A stretch of DNA of 64,000 bases from Virgibacillus salexigens (GCF_014905415.1 NZ_BNEO01000001.1:744001-808000); one strand, 5' to 3'; positions 44,699 through 53,531 are shown, numbered from the stretch's first letter. The notes: a model not told the origin generated them from the sequence alone. Translations and numbers: made by a program.

Positions 44699-46522
44699 TT
44701 ATACCTTTTCCCAAAAAACTTCTCTTGGATAAACTACTGACATTAATGCTTCTTTCAACTGAACAATTGTATAATCTTCGAACTTACCAATTAAATTATT
44801 CAACATAGAGTAATCCACCTCAACCGTCCTTCCGACATAAATCTTTTCATAAACTTCATCAGGATGAACCTCATCTTCGCCTAATAGTTCTTCATACATT
44901 TTTTCACCTGGTCGGATTCCCGAGAATTCGATAGGCATTTCTTCCTCGCTATAGCCAGATAATCGAATCAGATTGCGGGCTAGCTCTACAATTTTCACTG
45001 GTTGGCCCATATCTAAAACGAAGATTTCTCCGCCATTTGCTAGGGTTCCCGCTTGGATGACTAACCGAGAAGCTTCAGGGATTGTCATAAAGTAGCGAGT
45101 CATTTCTGGATCAGTGACGGTAACTGGGCCACCGCGTTCAATTTGCTTTTTAAATAACGGAATAACACTTCCTCTGCTGCCAAGCACATTACCGAATCGA
45201 ACCGCAACGAATTTCGTCTTGCTGCGAGCGGCTAAATCTTGCACGACCATTTCAGCAACCCGTTTCGTGGCACCCATCACATTCGTTGGATTCACTGCTT
45301 TATCGGTGGATACCATCACGAAAGTATGGATGCCGAATGTATCTGCAGCCTCTGCGACATTTTTCGTACCAACAATATTGTTCTTAACAGCCTCATGAGG
45401 ATTATGTTCCATAAGTGGCACATGTTTATGAGCGGCTGCGTGATAAATAATAGTAGGACGATACATTTCCATGATTTCAAACATCCGATCTCGATCTTGA
45501 ACATCCCCAATGATCGGGATAATCTCTACGCCTGCACTTCCAAATGTGTCTCGTAATTCCATATCAATACTATAAATGCTGAATTCTCCATGACCGACCA
45601 AGACAATTTTAGAAGGGTTGAAACGCATGACCTGACGACAGATTTCCGATCCAATCGATCCTCCTGCGCCGGTAACCATTACTGTATTCCCTGTTACATA
45701 TTCCGAGATAGCTGCAATATCTAATTTCACAGGATCCCGTCCAAGTAAATCCTCTACCTCGACGTTTTTTAAATGGCTGACCGATACTCTTCCAGTCATT
45801 AGATCTTCAATCTTTGGAATCATCTGCACCTTTGCATTCGTCCTGTTACATGCATCGATAATTTTATTTAATTCGCCGTTACGCAGTGATGGTATAGCAA
45901 TGACAATATGCTCGATATCATTTTCTTTCACAACCTCTGGAATGTCTTTTACTTTACCAGCAACAGGTAAATTAAATAATTGCATCTTCTGTTTAGTTAT
46001 ATCATCATCAACAAAAGCTACTGGCCATAACTCTGCTGCTTGATTCTGATTTTTCAATTGCCTGGCAATCATTGCTCCCGCCGAACCTGCTCCCACAATA
46101 AGCGTTCGTTTTTGGTTGCTTCCTTGTTTGATATAGCGATCTCTGAAAATACGCCAGAAAAAACGGGAACCACCAATTAAAGTAATATGCAGCATCCACG
46201 TTACAATTAATGCCCGTTTATACAATGCAAAATCATTGAAGATGTATTGAACGACACCTGCTGCAATTACAGATAATGTGATTGCTTGTACAATTGCAAT
46301 TAATTCACCTACACTAGCGTAAGCCCAAACCTTGTTGTATAGATTAAATATGGAAGCAAAGATATGATGAAATAAAAGTAATGCGATAGAGCTGATAATA
46401 ATAGCATCCATATCTACAACAGATGTATATGGGTATACGATCCAAGAGGCAACAAAAATTGCTGTTGTTACGATAACGGAATCTAACAAAATAAGCAGAC
46501 CAAGCCTTAGTTTGTATCCCAT
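44699..46522 (-). CDS. Membrane-bound nucleoside-diphosphate-sugar epimerase/dehydratase (CapD/EpsC/PglF-like)
   Basis: This 607-residue protein has four N-terminal membrane helices (about 10-120), a first nucleotide-binding domain (LIVGAGSAGAMIARQLKNQ, about residue 143) and a catalytic SDR domain from about 280 (VMVTGAGGSIGSEICRQVMR, then AAAHKHVPLMEHNPHEAV and STDKAVNPTNVMGATKRVAE). These features mark the long UDP-GlcNAc 4,6-dehydratase family. It provides the precursor for a dideoxy amino sugar such as bacillosamine-type or quinovosamine-type residues. Its start overlaps the LuxR-type gene's stop by one base. Confidence 0.9.
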   Translation of the reverse strand: MGYKLRLGLLILLDSVIVTTAIFVASWIVYPYTSVVDMDAIIISSIALLLFHHIFASIFNLYNKVWAYASVGELIAIVQAITLSVIAAGVVQYIFNDFALYKRALIVTWMLHITLIGGSRFFWRIFRDRYIKQGSNQKRTLIVGAGSAGAMIARQLKNQNQAAELWPVAFVDDDITKQKMQLFNLPVAGKVKDIPEVVKENDIEHIVIAIPSLRNGELNKIIDACNRTNAKVQMIPKIEDLMTGRVSVSHLKNVEVEDLLGRDPVKLDIAAISEYVTGNTVMVTGAGGSIGSEICRQVMRFNPSKIVLVGHGEFSIYSIDMELRDTFGSAGVEIIPIIGDVQDRDRMFEIMEMYRPTIIYHAAAHKHVPLMEHNPHEAVKNNIVGTKNVAEAADTFGIHTFVMVSTDKAVNPTNVMGATKRVAEMVVQDLAARSKTKFVAVRFGNVLGSRGSVIPLFKKQIERGGPVTVTDPEMTRYFMTIPEASRLVIQAGTLANGGEIFVLDMGQPVKIVELARNLIRLSGYSEEEMPIEFSGIRPGEKMYEELLGEDEVHPDEVYEKIYVGRTVEVDYSMLNNLIGKFEDYTIVQLKEALMSVVYPREVFWEKV

Positions 46523-47190
46523 TAATTTGACTCCTCCCCATGTACGACCCCTTTTTCAGATATGATCCGACCGAGTATTTCTTGTACGTTTTTTCGACGT
46601 TTTGTTCCAATTTTCGCATAAATATTACTAATATGTACCTTTGTAGTACCCTCTGAGATCTTTAGTAAATGGGCAATCTCTTTATTCTTCAACCCCTTCT
46701 TTAATAGATAAGCGATTTCTATTTCTCTATAAGTCATTGGATATCCAGCTTTATCTAATAACGTTGCAAATAGTTGTTTGTTTTCCTCTTGACGAGTGTG
46801 TAATTCCCGCAAAAATGGGAGTACCAATGTTTCTGATAAGAAAAATTGTTCATTCATAACATATTGAACCAAAATAGTAATTGTTGCGGCTGTTTTTTCA
46901 CTCTTATCTAGAATGCTGCTTACACCAATTTCAGCTACTTTACCAATTTCGGAGAGTTCAGAAGGATCTGTAAAAGCAAAAACCTTGATATCCTTCTTTC
47001 TATAATCTCTTATTAAATCACATGATTCCGCTAATGGTTGAGCTTGTAAATCTAGGAAGGCGATAGTATTCTTTAATTTCCGTTTCGGTTTTCGTTTCCA
47101 TGTGGAAAGATCAATCTCTTTCTCATAACGTAAATGCTTTGCAAGATCTTCTAAGTATCGACTATCAGAAATACAAATGATTCTTCTCAT
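46522..47190 (-). CDS. LuxR/NarL-type response-regulator-like protein (degenerate receiver)
   Basis: This 222-residue protein has a receiver-like N-terminus with unusual residues: the acidic pocket near residues 8-10 is only partly kept, although Asp47 (IAFLDLQ) and a Lys near 96 are present. The C-terminal LuxR helix-turn-helix is clear (MTYREIEIAYLLKKGLKNKE, then ISEGTTKVHISNIYAKIG, about residues 150-200). It overlaps the first EPS biosynthetic gene downstream, so it may control EPS expression. No histidine kinase is in the window. Confidence 0.8.
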   Translation of the reverse strand: MRRIICISDSRYLEDLAKHLRYEKEIDLSTWKRKPKRKLKNTIAFLDLQAQPLAESCDLIRDYRKKDIKVFAFTDPSELSEIGKVAEIGVSSILDKSEKTAATITILVQYVMNEQFFLSETLVLPFLRELHTRQEENKQLFATLLDKAGYPMTYREIEIAYLLKKGLKNKEIAHLLKISEGTTKVHISNIYAKIGTKRRKNVQEILGRIISEKGVVHGEESN

Positions 47191-47313
47191 GTCATGACCT
47201 TCATTCTTTACCTATACTCTAGGTTTTTAGCGGTAGATAAATCATACTAAATACCTAGTCATATTTATAGTTACTTTTGACATTAAAAGTCATAATTTCA
47301 AAGATCGGAAAAT

Positions 47314-47985
47314 TCACATCGCATTTTTTTTATCTAGTAGTTGTCGAAAGTAGGCAATCAGCTGCTTTCGGTTATGAATTTGAAAGATTTGATAGATGCC
47401 GCTAATATAGTTTTTTACCGTTCCTTCACTTAAAAATAGCCGTTGGGCAATATGTTTGTTTGAGATACCTTCCGCCAGTAAATAAGCAATGTCTAACTCT
47501 CGATTTGACAAGTGTAGGTTACGGTTATGTAATATTTTCTTTAATAGTTCACGTTTATCAAATTGTTGCTCCAAAATACGCTTGGCTAAAATACGAGAAA
47601 CTTCTCCAGAGAAAACCGTCTCATTTTGGCATGCATCACGTAAACATGTTATGAGATGGCTGCCAGCTAATTTCTTTAATAAAAAGCCGTCTACCCCCGC
47701 ATAGACAGCTGATACAATTTGATCCTCATCCGCATAAGTAGTAAGAACAATGACTTTCGTTGTCGGGTGATTCTCTTTCATTTGAACGATCGCTTTAATT
47801 GCATCGGTATGAGGCATATGGATATTCATTAATACCATATCTGGCCGATATTCCATAAAACGTAATATTCCTTGCCTTCCATTTGTTGCTGTTGTCACTA
47901 CTTGCATGTCTTCTTCGTTATCAAGCATTGCTTTTATTCCGTCAATAAATAGCTGTTGGTCATCTACCAGCATTACGCTTATCAT
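47314..47985 (-). CDS. LuxR/NarL-type response regulator with Asn at the phosphorylation site
   Basis: This 223-residue protein has a receiver domain (SVMLVDDQQLFIDGIKAML; DD at 8-9; Lys 104/105) but VLMNIHMPHTD carries Asn54 where the phospho-accepting Asp should be. The LuxR-type DNA-binding domain is intact (LSNRELDIAYLLAEGISNKH, then LSEGTVKNYISGIYQIF, about 158-205). It is transcribed just upstream of the second LuxR-like gene, with 123 bp between. Phosphorylation-independent control is suggested by the substitution, which is inference. Confidence 0.83.
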   Translation of the reverse strand: MISVMLVDDQQLFIDGIKAMLDNEEDMQVVTTATNGRQGILRFMEYRPDMVLMNIHMPHTDAIKAIVQMKENHPTTKVIVLTTYADEDQIVSAVYAGVDGFLLKKLAGSHLITCLRDACQNETVFSGEVSRILAKRILEQQFDKRELLKKILHNRNLHLSNRELDIAYLLAEGISNKHIAQRLFLSEGTVKNYISGIYQIFQIHNRKQLIAYFRQLLDKKNAM

Positions 47986-48103
47986 TCCAGATTCCCCTTT
48001 ATAAAAAATATATCTCCCCTTACTCGAATGTAATCATATTACTGGCTATTGCTGTTATGAATCTAAATCGTTTACTCACTGATAATTTGGTTGTACTCTT
48101 TAT

Positions 48104-48868
48104 CTAAAACAAACCAAGGAATTTCTTTTTTTTGATTCGCATTGGTTCAAACCGATTGACATTGTCATTATCGATAAGTAGATTGCTATTCTCTAAGAAC
48201 ATGTAGTAATATTCGGTTCCGTACTGTTTTTTTATCTCGTTAAACGCTTCCCTCATATAGTATTTCCGAGATTTAATGTTATGTGCATCGGAGGCAATAA
48301 AGTGGATTAAATTGGAACCAATTAACTGTTGAGAAAACTTCTGAATATCTTTTCCGAATTTTCCAATCAGACTACCGGCTGTTAATTGTGCCAAGGCTCC
48401 TTTAGAAATAAATTCATATAATTTATTCGGATGCTCCAGCAATTCACGATTTCGTTCTGGATGAACAATTACGGGTGTATAGCCTTCTACCTGCAAGTCA
48501 AATAACAATTGCGTCGTGTAACGTGGAACATCTGCAGAAGGAAATTCAACGAATAAATACTTGCTATAATTGATCGGAAGTAACTCTTTCTTTCGAACCC
48601 CTTCTACCATTTCCCCGTGAATGCGCACTTCTTGACCAGGTAGGACAGTTAAGTCTAATCCTTCACGCAAAAATAACTTGTTAAGAATCTCGACACTTCG
48701 TTCAATTTCCCAACGGTAATTGTTAAAAGCACCATTCTGATGATGAGGTGTTGCAACAATTACTTGAATCCCCTGATCAATAGCAGCTCTTCCTAATGCT
48801 AGGCTGTCTTCTTCATTGTTTGCTCCATCATCGATACCAGGTAAAATATGACTATGAATATCGATCAT
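48104..48868 (-). CDS. Tyrosine-protein phosphatase, CpsB/CapC (YwqE) family
   Basis: This PHP-fold manganese phosphatase has about 254 residues from ATG 48866-48868, which lies after AGGATGTGA. Metal-binding motifs in order: IDIHSHILPGIDDGA, VATPHHQNG, PVIVHPERN and IASDAHN. It removes phosphate from the tyrosine-rich tail of the partner kinase encoded upstream, controlling polymer synthesis or length. It is separated from that kinase gene by a 222-bp gap containing a terminator-like hairpin. Confidence 0.92.
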   Translation of the reverse strand: MIDIHSHILPGIDDGANNEEDSLALGRAAIDQGIQVIVATPHHQNGAFNNYRWEIERSVEILNKLFLREGLDLTVLPGQEVRIHGEMVEGVRKKELLPINYSKYLFVEFPSADVPRYTTQLLFDLQVEGYTPVIVHPERNRELLEHPNKLYEFISKGALAQLTAGSLIGKFGKDIQKFSQQLIGSNLIHFIASDAHNIKSRKYYMREAFNEIKKQYGTEYYYMFLENSNLLIDNDNVNRFEPMRIKKKKFLGLF

Positions 48869-49065
48869 TCCATTCACATCCTAATTCGGTTTAAATAGAT
48901 AATATTTTCAAATAATTAGATCAATTGTAACAAAATTAACTAAATTTTGCACCACCTACTGACCTATTCTCAATTAAACAGGTATAAAGTACTATTTAGT
49001 ATAACAAAACCCTTATTTACTGTATATAAATATTTCCATTTTTGGTATTTTTACTTCCAATTGTC

Positions 49066-49097
49066 AAAACTCCTTATCCCGAGGAATAAGGAGTTTT
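49066..49097 (-). terminator. Hairpin between EPS kinase and phosphatase genes
   Basis: AAAACTCCTTAT pairs perfectly with ATAAGGAGTTTT around an eight-base loop and is followed on the minus strand by TTGACAA. It lies just after the kinase stop, inside the EPS locus. Confidence 0.65.
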
Positions 49098-49099
49098 AC

Positions 49100-49801
49100 C
49101 TATTTTGTACCGTAATAGTAATAATAATTGGATTGTTTCTTTTCTCGATCATTTAACACCGTTCCTAACAATTTTGCTTTGGCAGGTTTTAAAGAATCGG
49201 TTGCTTTTTGTGCTGCTTCCTTTTCCGTATGGTTACTTCTTACAACGAGTAAGGAGCCATCCACAATATTCGCTAAGATTTGGGCATCGGTTACTGCAAG
49301 TACAGGAGGGGAGTCAAAGATAACCATGTCATAACTCATTTTTAATTCATTTAGTAATGTCTTCATTTTTCTAGAAGCTAACAATTCAGCTGGATTTGGT
49401 GGAATTGGCCCGCAGGGCATGACATCTAAGTGGTCTACATCACTGCGATTGATGACTTCTTCAACCGTGTTTTCACCAACTAAGATATTGCTTAGGCCCC
49501 TCAAGTTATCTAATCGAAACGTGTAATGGACGGTTGGTTTTCGTAAATCCGCATCAATCAGCAATACGCGTTTTCCTTGTTGCGCATAGACAACGGCAAG
49601 ATTAGCCGTTGTCATTGATTTTCCTTCACCAGGACCTGAAGAACTAACGACGATTGAATGTAGCTCTTGATCAACAGAAGCAAAATCAATATTCGTACGA
49701 ACTGTACGATATTGTTCTGAGATTGGAGACTTTGGATTTAATTTGGCGATCAAATGTCGCATTTTTGTTCCTACATTAGACTGATTTTTTCTGCGTGCCA
49801 C
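49100..49801 (-). CDS. BY-type tyrosine kinase (CpsD/CapB, YwqD/EpsB-like)
   Basis: This ATPase/kinase of about 233 residues most likely starts at GTG 49799-49801, after AAGGAAGGGGG; the longer frame extends into the upstream gene. Walker A is SSSGPGEGKSMTTANLA, Walker A' is VLLIDADLRKP and Walker B is MVIFDSPPVLAVTDA. The C-terminus ends in a tyrosine cluster (NYYYYYGTK) that is the usual autophosphorylation site. It needs the adjacent membrane protein for activity and regulates polymer export and length. It overlaps the Wzz-like gene by about 26 bp. Confidence 0.92.
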   Translation of the reverse strand: MARRKNQSNVGTKMRHLIAKLNPKSPISEQYRTVRTNIDFASVDQELHSIVVSSSGPGEGKSMTTANLAVVYAQQGKRVLLIDADLRKPTVHYTFRLDNLRGLSNILVGENTVEEVINRSDVDHLDVMPCGPIPPNPAELLASRKMKTLLNELKMSYDMVIFDSPPVLAVTDAQILANIVDGSLLVVRSNHTEKEAAQKATDSLKPAKAKLLGTVLNDREKKQSNYYYYYGTK

Positions 49802-50546
49802 TGTAATTCCCCCTTCCTTTTTTAGACTTATTCGCTTGCATAATGAATTTACTTCCACTTATATCCGCATCATCGATATGCGAGATAATTCCAAGTACCG
49901 GCAAGTCAAGATGCTTCTCAATATCTTCTTCTGTTGTAATCGTATTATCCAAATATTCGAGTAGAAATGCTAAGCCTACACCTACCATACCACCTAATAC
50001 AAGAGCTATTGCAATATTGAGCAATGGGTTAGGAGCGACAGGGGATGGATTTGCATTCATTTCTGCCTCAGATAAGACATTTACATTGTCAACATTCATT
50101 AAATTCGGAATTTCATTTTGAAACGTTGTTACAGTTGTATTAGCTATTTGTACTGCTAACTCTGGACTAGCATCTGTTGCAGTAACGGACACCACTTGCG
50201 ATTGTTCTTCACTAGAAACTTGTATTTTATTCGAAAGCTGCTCACTTGTTAGATCTAAATTTAATTCTTCTACCACCTCGCCAAGTATTCGCGGACTTTT
50301 AATAATTACGTTATATGTATTAATTAGTTCAACATTAGTTCGAATATCATTGACATTATATGGCACGTCCGCATCTTGCTGTCCCTGGTTTACGATAAAT
50401 GAAGAATTGGCCTCATAGGTGGGGGTTAACAGGAAATAACTAATTACAGCAGCGATAATAGCTGCCCCAAATACAAACCCCAAGATAAGTAAAATCCGGT
50501 TTTTCAGCACACCGAATATTTCCTTTAAGGAAATGGTTTCTTCCAT
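49776..50546 (-). CDS. Wzz-type chain-length determinant / kinase modulator (CapA/YwqC-like)
   Basis: This 256-residue protein has two membrane helices (about 17-37 and 177-197) flanking an extracellular domain, the usual layout of the Gram-positive Wzz-type modulator. ISLKEIFGVLKNRILLI at the start and NPLLNIAIALVLGGMVGVGL before the short cytoplasmic tail fit CapA/EpsA proteins. The tail activates the partner kinase encoded next. It is the first gene of the EPS operon. ATG follows TTGGAGG. Confidence 0.9.
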   Translation of the reverse strand: MEETISLKEIFGVLKNRILLILGFVFGAAIIAAVISYFLLTPTYEANSSFIVNQGQQDADVPYNVNDIRTNVELINTYNVIIKSPRILGEVVEELNLDLTSEQLSNKIQVSSEEQSQVVSVTATDASPELAVQIANTTVTTFQNEIPNLMNVDNVNVLSEAEMNANPSPVAPNPLLNIAIALVLGGMVGVGLAFLLEYLDNTITTEEDIEKHLDLPVLGIISHIDDADISGSKFIMQANKSKKGRGNYSGTQKKSV

Positions 50547-50707
50547 GATGGTACCTCCAATTTTATAGTAGTCTTCAATGGAATCATTTTATCTCCGCAC
50601 TCGCTTTAAGCTAACAGGTGTGAGGACTGATTTGATTAGCTGCATACAAGCGAAAATTGCCTTTTCCTAAACACAGCTTCTCCTTATATCGACAATCTAG
50701 TTAAGAA
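50547..50707. other. EPS operon leader without coding content
   Basis: About 160 bp lie between the extended -10 promoter element and the first EPS gene. I see no ORF or clear terminator here. Its length would allow a regulatory leader, but no specific structure was recognised. Confidence 0.4.
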
Positions 50708-50713
50708 TTATAA
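50708..50713 (-). promoter_or_regulatory. Extended -10 promoter element of the EPS operon
   Basis: Read on the minus strand, TGTTATAAT combines a TGN extension with a perfect TATAAT. No strong -35 is visible 17 bases upstream, which suits an activator-dependent promoter. Confidence 0.5.
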
Positions 50714-50881
50714 CACAATTAAATAATTTGTAATTATTTTTTTAGAGAAATTTGGTTCCTCGATCCATGATTCTTTGGGACTTTTACATTGAATCCAATA
50801 AGTAACTAGATCCATCAAACTTGTGAAAAAGTTCGAAGAATACGACTTTTTAGGTGAAAAGTCACCGCCTTCACCCATTAT

Positions 50882-50898
50882 ATTACAAAACAATTACA
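50882..50898 (-). promoter_or_regulatory. Candidate WalR binding site
   Basis: Read on the minus strand, TGTAAT, five bases, TGTAAT matches the WalR consensus (TGTWAH-N5-TGTWAH) exactly. It is about 100 bp upstream of a LysM/NlpC-P60 hydrolase, a common type of WalR target. The orientation is opposite to that gene. Confidence 0.45.
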
Positions 50899-50936
50899 AA
50901 TATCCTATAAATCTATCATTTTTTTGTAACAAAAGC

Positions 50937-50942
50937 TATAAT
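50937..50942 (+). promoter_or_regulatory. Likely -10 element for the LysM/NlpC-P60 gene
   Basis: TATAAT lies about 57 bp upstream of the TTG start. A recognisable -35 is not obvious. Confidence 0.4.
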
Positions 50943-50998
50943 GGAATTAATTTCCTAACACATTTTGACAATTATATTACAGAGGGGAGCAACAAACA

Positions 50999-52069
50999 TT
51001 GGCGAATAAAAAGATAATTATGACCGTGACTGCTGGAGCAGCAATTGCCGCATCGATTGTTGCAGCTGAGGAAGCAGATGCTGCATCATATAAAGTCAAA
51101 AGTGGTGACTCGTTATGGACGATTGCACAAAAGTATAATACGAGTGTTTCAAAATTAAAATCGATTAATCATCTCTCAAGTGACTTAATCTTCCCAAACC
51201 AAATTATTGAGACAGATAAAAAAGGGTCTTCTTCTAACTCAGGCTCTTCGAATTCTTCTAATAATAACTCTAGTAATTCTTCTAGTACATATACCGTAAA
51301 GCGTGGGGACACGTTAAGCGGAATTGCATCCAAACATAATATCTCCTTAAGTAACTTAATGAAATGGAATAATTTAAACTCCACGTTAATTTACCCAGGA
51401 AATGTGTTTGTTGTAAGTAAGAACGGATCAAGTTCGAATAGCTCAAATAATTCAAGCTCTAATTCAGGATCCGGTTCATCAGGTTCTGGTAACAGCGCTT
51501 CGAAAACCTATGTGGTTAAATCTGGGGATTCCTTATCCGTGATTGCAGCGAAACATGGTGTGACAGTTGCTAATTTGAAAAAATGGAATAACCTATCATC
51601 TGATTTAATTCTAATTGGCCAAAAACTAAGTATCGGTAGTAGTTCAGGATCTAGTTCAAGTTCGGGATCAGGCGGTAGCTCTAGTGAAAAGCCTTCTAAT
51701 GTTAGCTATAATGTCGATAAACTTATTCAAACGGCTAAAAGTTATGAAGGCGTAGGTTATGTATGGGGCGGTTCCTCTCCATCTGGCTTCGACTGTAGTG
51801 GGTTTATCTATTATGTCTATAAAAAAGCTGGAATGAGCATAAGTCGAACTTCAAGCGATGGTTACTATAACCGATCTTATCATGTAAGTAAACCTAAAGT
51901 AGGTGACCTCGTCTTCTTCGCAGGTACCTATCGTCCAGGAATCTCACATCTAGGTATCTACTTAGGAAATAATCAATTCATCCATGCCGGATCAAGTGGT
52001 GTACAAATAAGTAGTTTAAGTAACCCTTATTGGAGCAAACACTTCGATAGTTATAAACGCTTCTATTAA
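50999..52069 (+). CDS. Secreted LysM / NlpC-P60 peptidoglycan endopeptidase (LytE/CwlS-like)
   Basis: This 356-residue cell-wall hydrolase starts at TTG after GAGGGGAG. It has a signal peptide ([20 protein letters not shown]), three LysM domains (about residues 31-74, 98-140 and 171-213, each opening with Y-x-V-K-x-GD-S/T-L) separated by Ser/Asn/Gly-rich linkers, and a C-terminal NlpC/P60 domain (about 240-356). Catalytic Cys is in [12 protein letters not shown], and His residues in [16 protein letters not shown]. It cleaves the D-gamma-Glu-diaminopimelate bond in cell-wall peptides. A candidate WalR site lies upstream. A terminator follows. Confidence 0.95.
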   Translation: MANKKIIMTVTAGAAIAASIVAAEEADAASYKVKSGDSLWTIAQKYNTSVSKLKSINHLSSDLIFPNQIIETDKKGSSSNSGSSNSSNNNSSNSSSTYTVKRGDTLSGIASKHNISLSNLMKWNNLNSTLIYPGNVFVVSKNGSSSNSSNNSSSNSGSGSSGSGNSASKTYVVKSGDSLSVIAAKHGVTVANLKKWNNLSSDLILIGQKLSIGSSSGSSSSSGSGGSSSEKPSNVSYNVDKLIQTAKSYEGVGYVWGGSSPSGFDCSGFIYYVYKKAGMSISRTSSDGYYNRSYHVSKPKVGDLVFFAGTYRPGISHLGIYLGNNQFIHAGSSGVQISSLSNPYWSKHFDSYKRFY

Positions 52070-52078
52070 TCAATTAAA

Positions 52079-52112
52079 TAAGCCTTAGCTCTATATATGG
52101 GCTAAGGCTTTC
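52079..52112 (+). terminator. Terminator after the LysM/NlpC-P60 gene
   Basis: AGCCTTAGC and GCTAAGGCT pair around an 11-base loop, followed by TTTCAT. Confidence 0.65.
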
Positions 52113-52212
52113 ATATTAGATTTTTTACAATGGTTTATAGAAATGTTATGCCAAATCTAATAACTTGGCGGACGGTGGTTTGTAAATTTTTATGTTTAAG
52201 GAGTACTTACAA

Positions 52213-52397
52213 ATGAAAAAGTTGCGATCATCCCCAGATAAATCGATCACAGGTGTATGCGGTGGGATTGCTGAAATCACAGGGTTTTTTCCTTTTTCAC
52301 ACGACTCCTCTTCCTATTTACACCGGCATCAATATTCCTCTATGTAATTCTCACTATAGCTATTCCAGAAAACCCGCGTAAACCACCTTCTATTTAG
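52213..52397 (+). pseudogene. Decayed PspC-domain protein
   Basis: The first frame reads MKKLRSSPDKSITGVCGGIA then EITGF, the diagnostic start of a PspC (phage-shock) domain. After a frameshift near 52290 the second frame reads FFTRLLFLFTPASIFLYVIL and ends in AIPENPRKPPSI-stop, matching the end of the same domain. About ten residues in the middle are missing. The gene is therefore broken by a shift and a small deletion. Confidence 0.75.
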
Positions 52398-52419
52398 CCA
52401 CCATTTTGCTTGGTGATCT

Positions 52420-52590
52420 TCAGCCAGTCCTATAATTGGTGAATTCGAATTTCTCTCCATTATCAGCTACGACAATATTTCCGAATAAGTTGCAATCCAT
52501 AATTGGCTGTCTAGCCCAACCAATACTTGCTTCATTTAGACTTCCAAATGCTTCACATAAGGATACTGGATTAATAAGTTCCTGCCATCA
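52420..52590 (-). pseudogene. Truncated DUF2804-like protein remnant
   Basis: Read on the minus strand, GGAGGGG precedes an ATG, and one base out of frame with it a 55-codon stretch reads ELINPVSLCEAFGSLNEASI then GWARQPIMDCNLFGN before a stop. The L-x-N-x-x-x-IGW-x-RQP-x-x-x-CNL pattern matches the N-terminus of DUF2804 proteins, which are normally over 300 residues. A frameshift at the start and loss of the rest mark it as a remnant. Confidence 0.5.
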
Positions 52591-52650
52591 GTTACCCCTC
52601 CTTCAACTCTAGAATACTTTCAACAACAAGATGCTTTACTCCTCTGTTTA

Positions 52651-52677
52651 TTTAATGATAGTTATACTATCATTAAA
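52651..52677. promoter_or_regulatory. Large palindrome, candidate repressor operator for the SDR gene
   Basis: TTTAATGATAGT pairs with ACTATCATTAAA around a three-base centre (TAT). It is about 70 bp upstream of the SDR gene start and overlaps a -10-like TATACT. It is not followed by a T-run, so an operator is more likely than a terminator. TetR-type regulators bind sites of this size. Confidence 0.5.
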
Positions 52678-52747
52678 ATAGTTGTGTTCTATCATGAGGT
52701 GGTTTATAGTAAAAATATCCCGATATTTAAAAAGAAAGGTGATTCGC

Positions 52748-53509
52748 ATGAAACGCTTAGAAGATAAAATAGCAATTATTACAGGAAGTGGCGCCGGTAT
52801 TGGAAAGCAAATTTCCCGTACGTATGCCCAAGAGGGCGCGAAAGTGGTTATTGCTGATTTTGATGAAAAAGCACTGCAAACAACTGTCAATGCACTTCAA
52901 GAACAAGGTTATGATGCTCTAGGCGTCAAAGTGAATGTGGCAGAAGCTAGTGAGGTTCAAGCAATGATTGATGATACTGTTGAAGCTTTTGGCAGGATTG
53001 ATATCCTGGTAAACAACGCTGGGGTTGGTGACAATATGCAGGCTGCTGCTCATGTAGAAGATGCAACATGGGAACGTGTCATGAATGTAAACGTGAATGG
53101 GGTGATGCATACCTTACGTGCAATTATTCCTATATTTATCAAAAATGGAGGCGGTACCATTGTTAATATGGCTTCCATTACAGGACTGACTGGAGGTCGT
53201 GGTGGACTTGCTTATACCGCATCCAAACACGCAGTTGTTGGCATGACGAAAAACGTGGCATCACAGTATGGACCAGAGCATATTCGTTGTAACGCCATTG
53301 CCCCTGCACAAGTGGAAACTGAGTTTTCCGCACGGATGACCAATGTTGATCCATTTGGTCTGGAAATAGCTACCCGCGGGGTAAACCTAATGCCTAAAGC
53401 TGGACAAGTACAAGATATAGCAAATATTGCTCTATTTTTAGCCTCTGAAGAATCAGCCTATATTAATGGAGTAGCTTTAGCTGCCGATGCTGGATGGAGT
53501 GCTTATTAA
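52748..53509 (+). CDS. SDR-family oxidoreductase (FabG-like)
   Basis: This 253-residue dehydrogenase starts at ATG 52748 after AAAGGTGATTCGC; the frame extends 22 codons further upstream but that part has no support. The NAD(P) motif is IITGSGAGIGKQISRTYA, NNAG is in DILVNNAGVG, the catalytic Ser in NMASITGLTG and Tyr-x-x-x-Lys in YTASKHA. The C-terminus has the classical FLASEESAYINGVALAADAG ending. Substrate cannot be told from sequence; the 3-oxoacyl reductase and alcohol dehydrogenase groups are the nearest. A palindromic operator candidate lies upstream and a terminator follows. Confidence 0.9.
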   Translation: MKRLEDKIAIITGSGAGIGKQISRTYAQEGAKVVIADFDEKALQTTVNALQEQGYDALGVKVNVAEASEVQAMIDDTVEAFGRIDILVNNAGVGDNMQAAAHVEDATWERVMNVNVNGVMHTLRAIIPIFIKNGGGTIVNMASITGLTGGRGGLAYTASKHAVVGMTKNVASQYGPEHIRCNAIAPAQVETEFSARMTNVDPFGLEIATRGVNLMPKAGQVQDIANIALFLASEESAYINGVALAADAGWSAY

Positions 53510-53531
53510 ACTAATTGTATATAATATATCT

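Noticed and set aside
50708-50893. A 61-codon minus-strand ORF upstream of the EPS operon
   Set aside because: Overlaps the EPS promoter and the WalR-like site; no ribosome binding site or family resemblance.
52682-52747. N-terminal extension of the SDR frame
   Set aside because: The ribosome binding site and the family's normal start place translation at ATG 52748.
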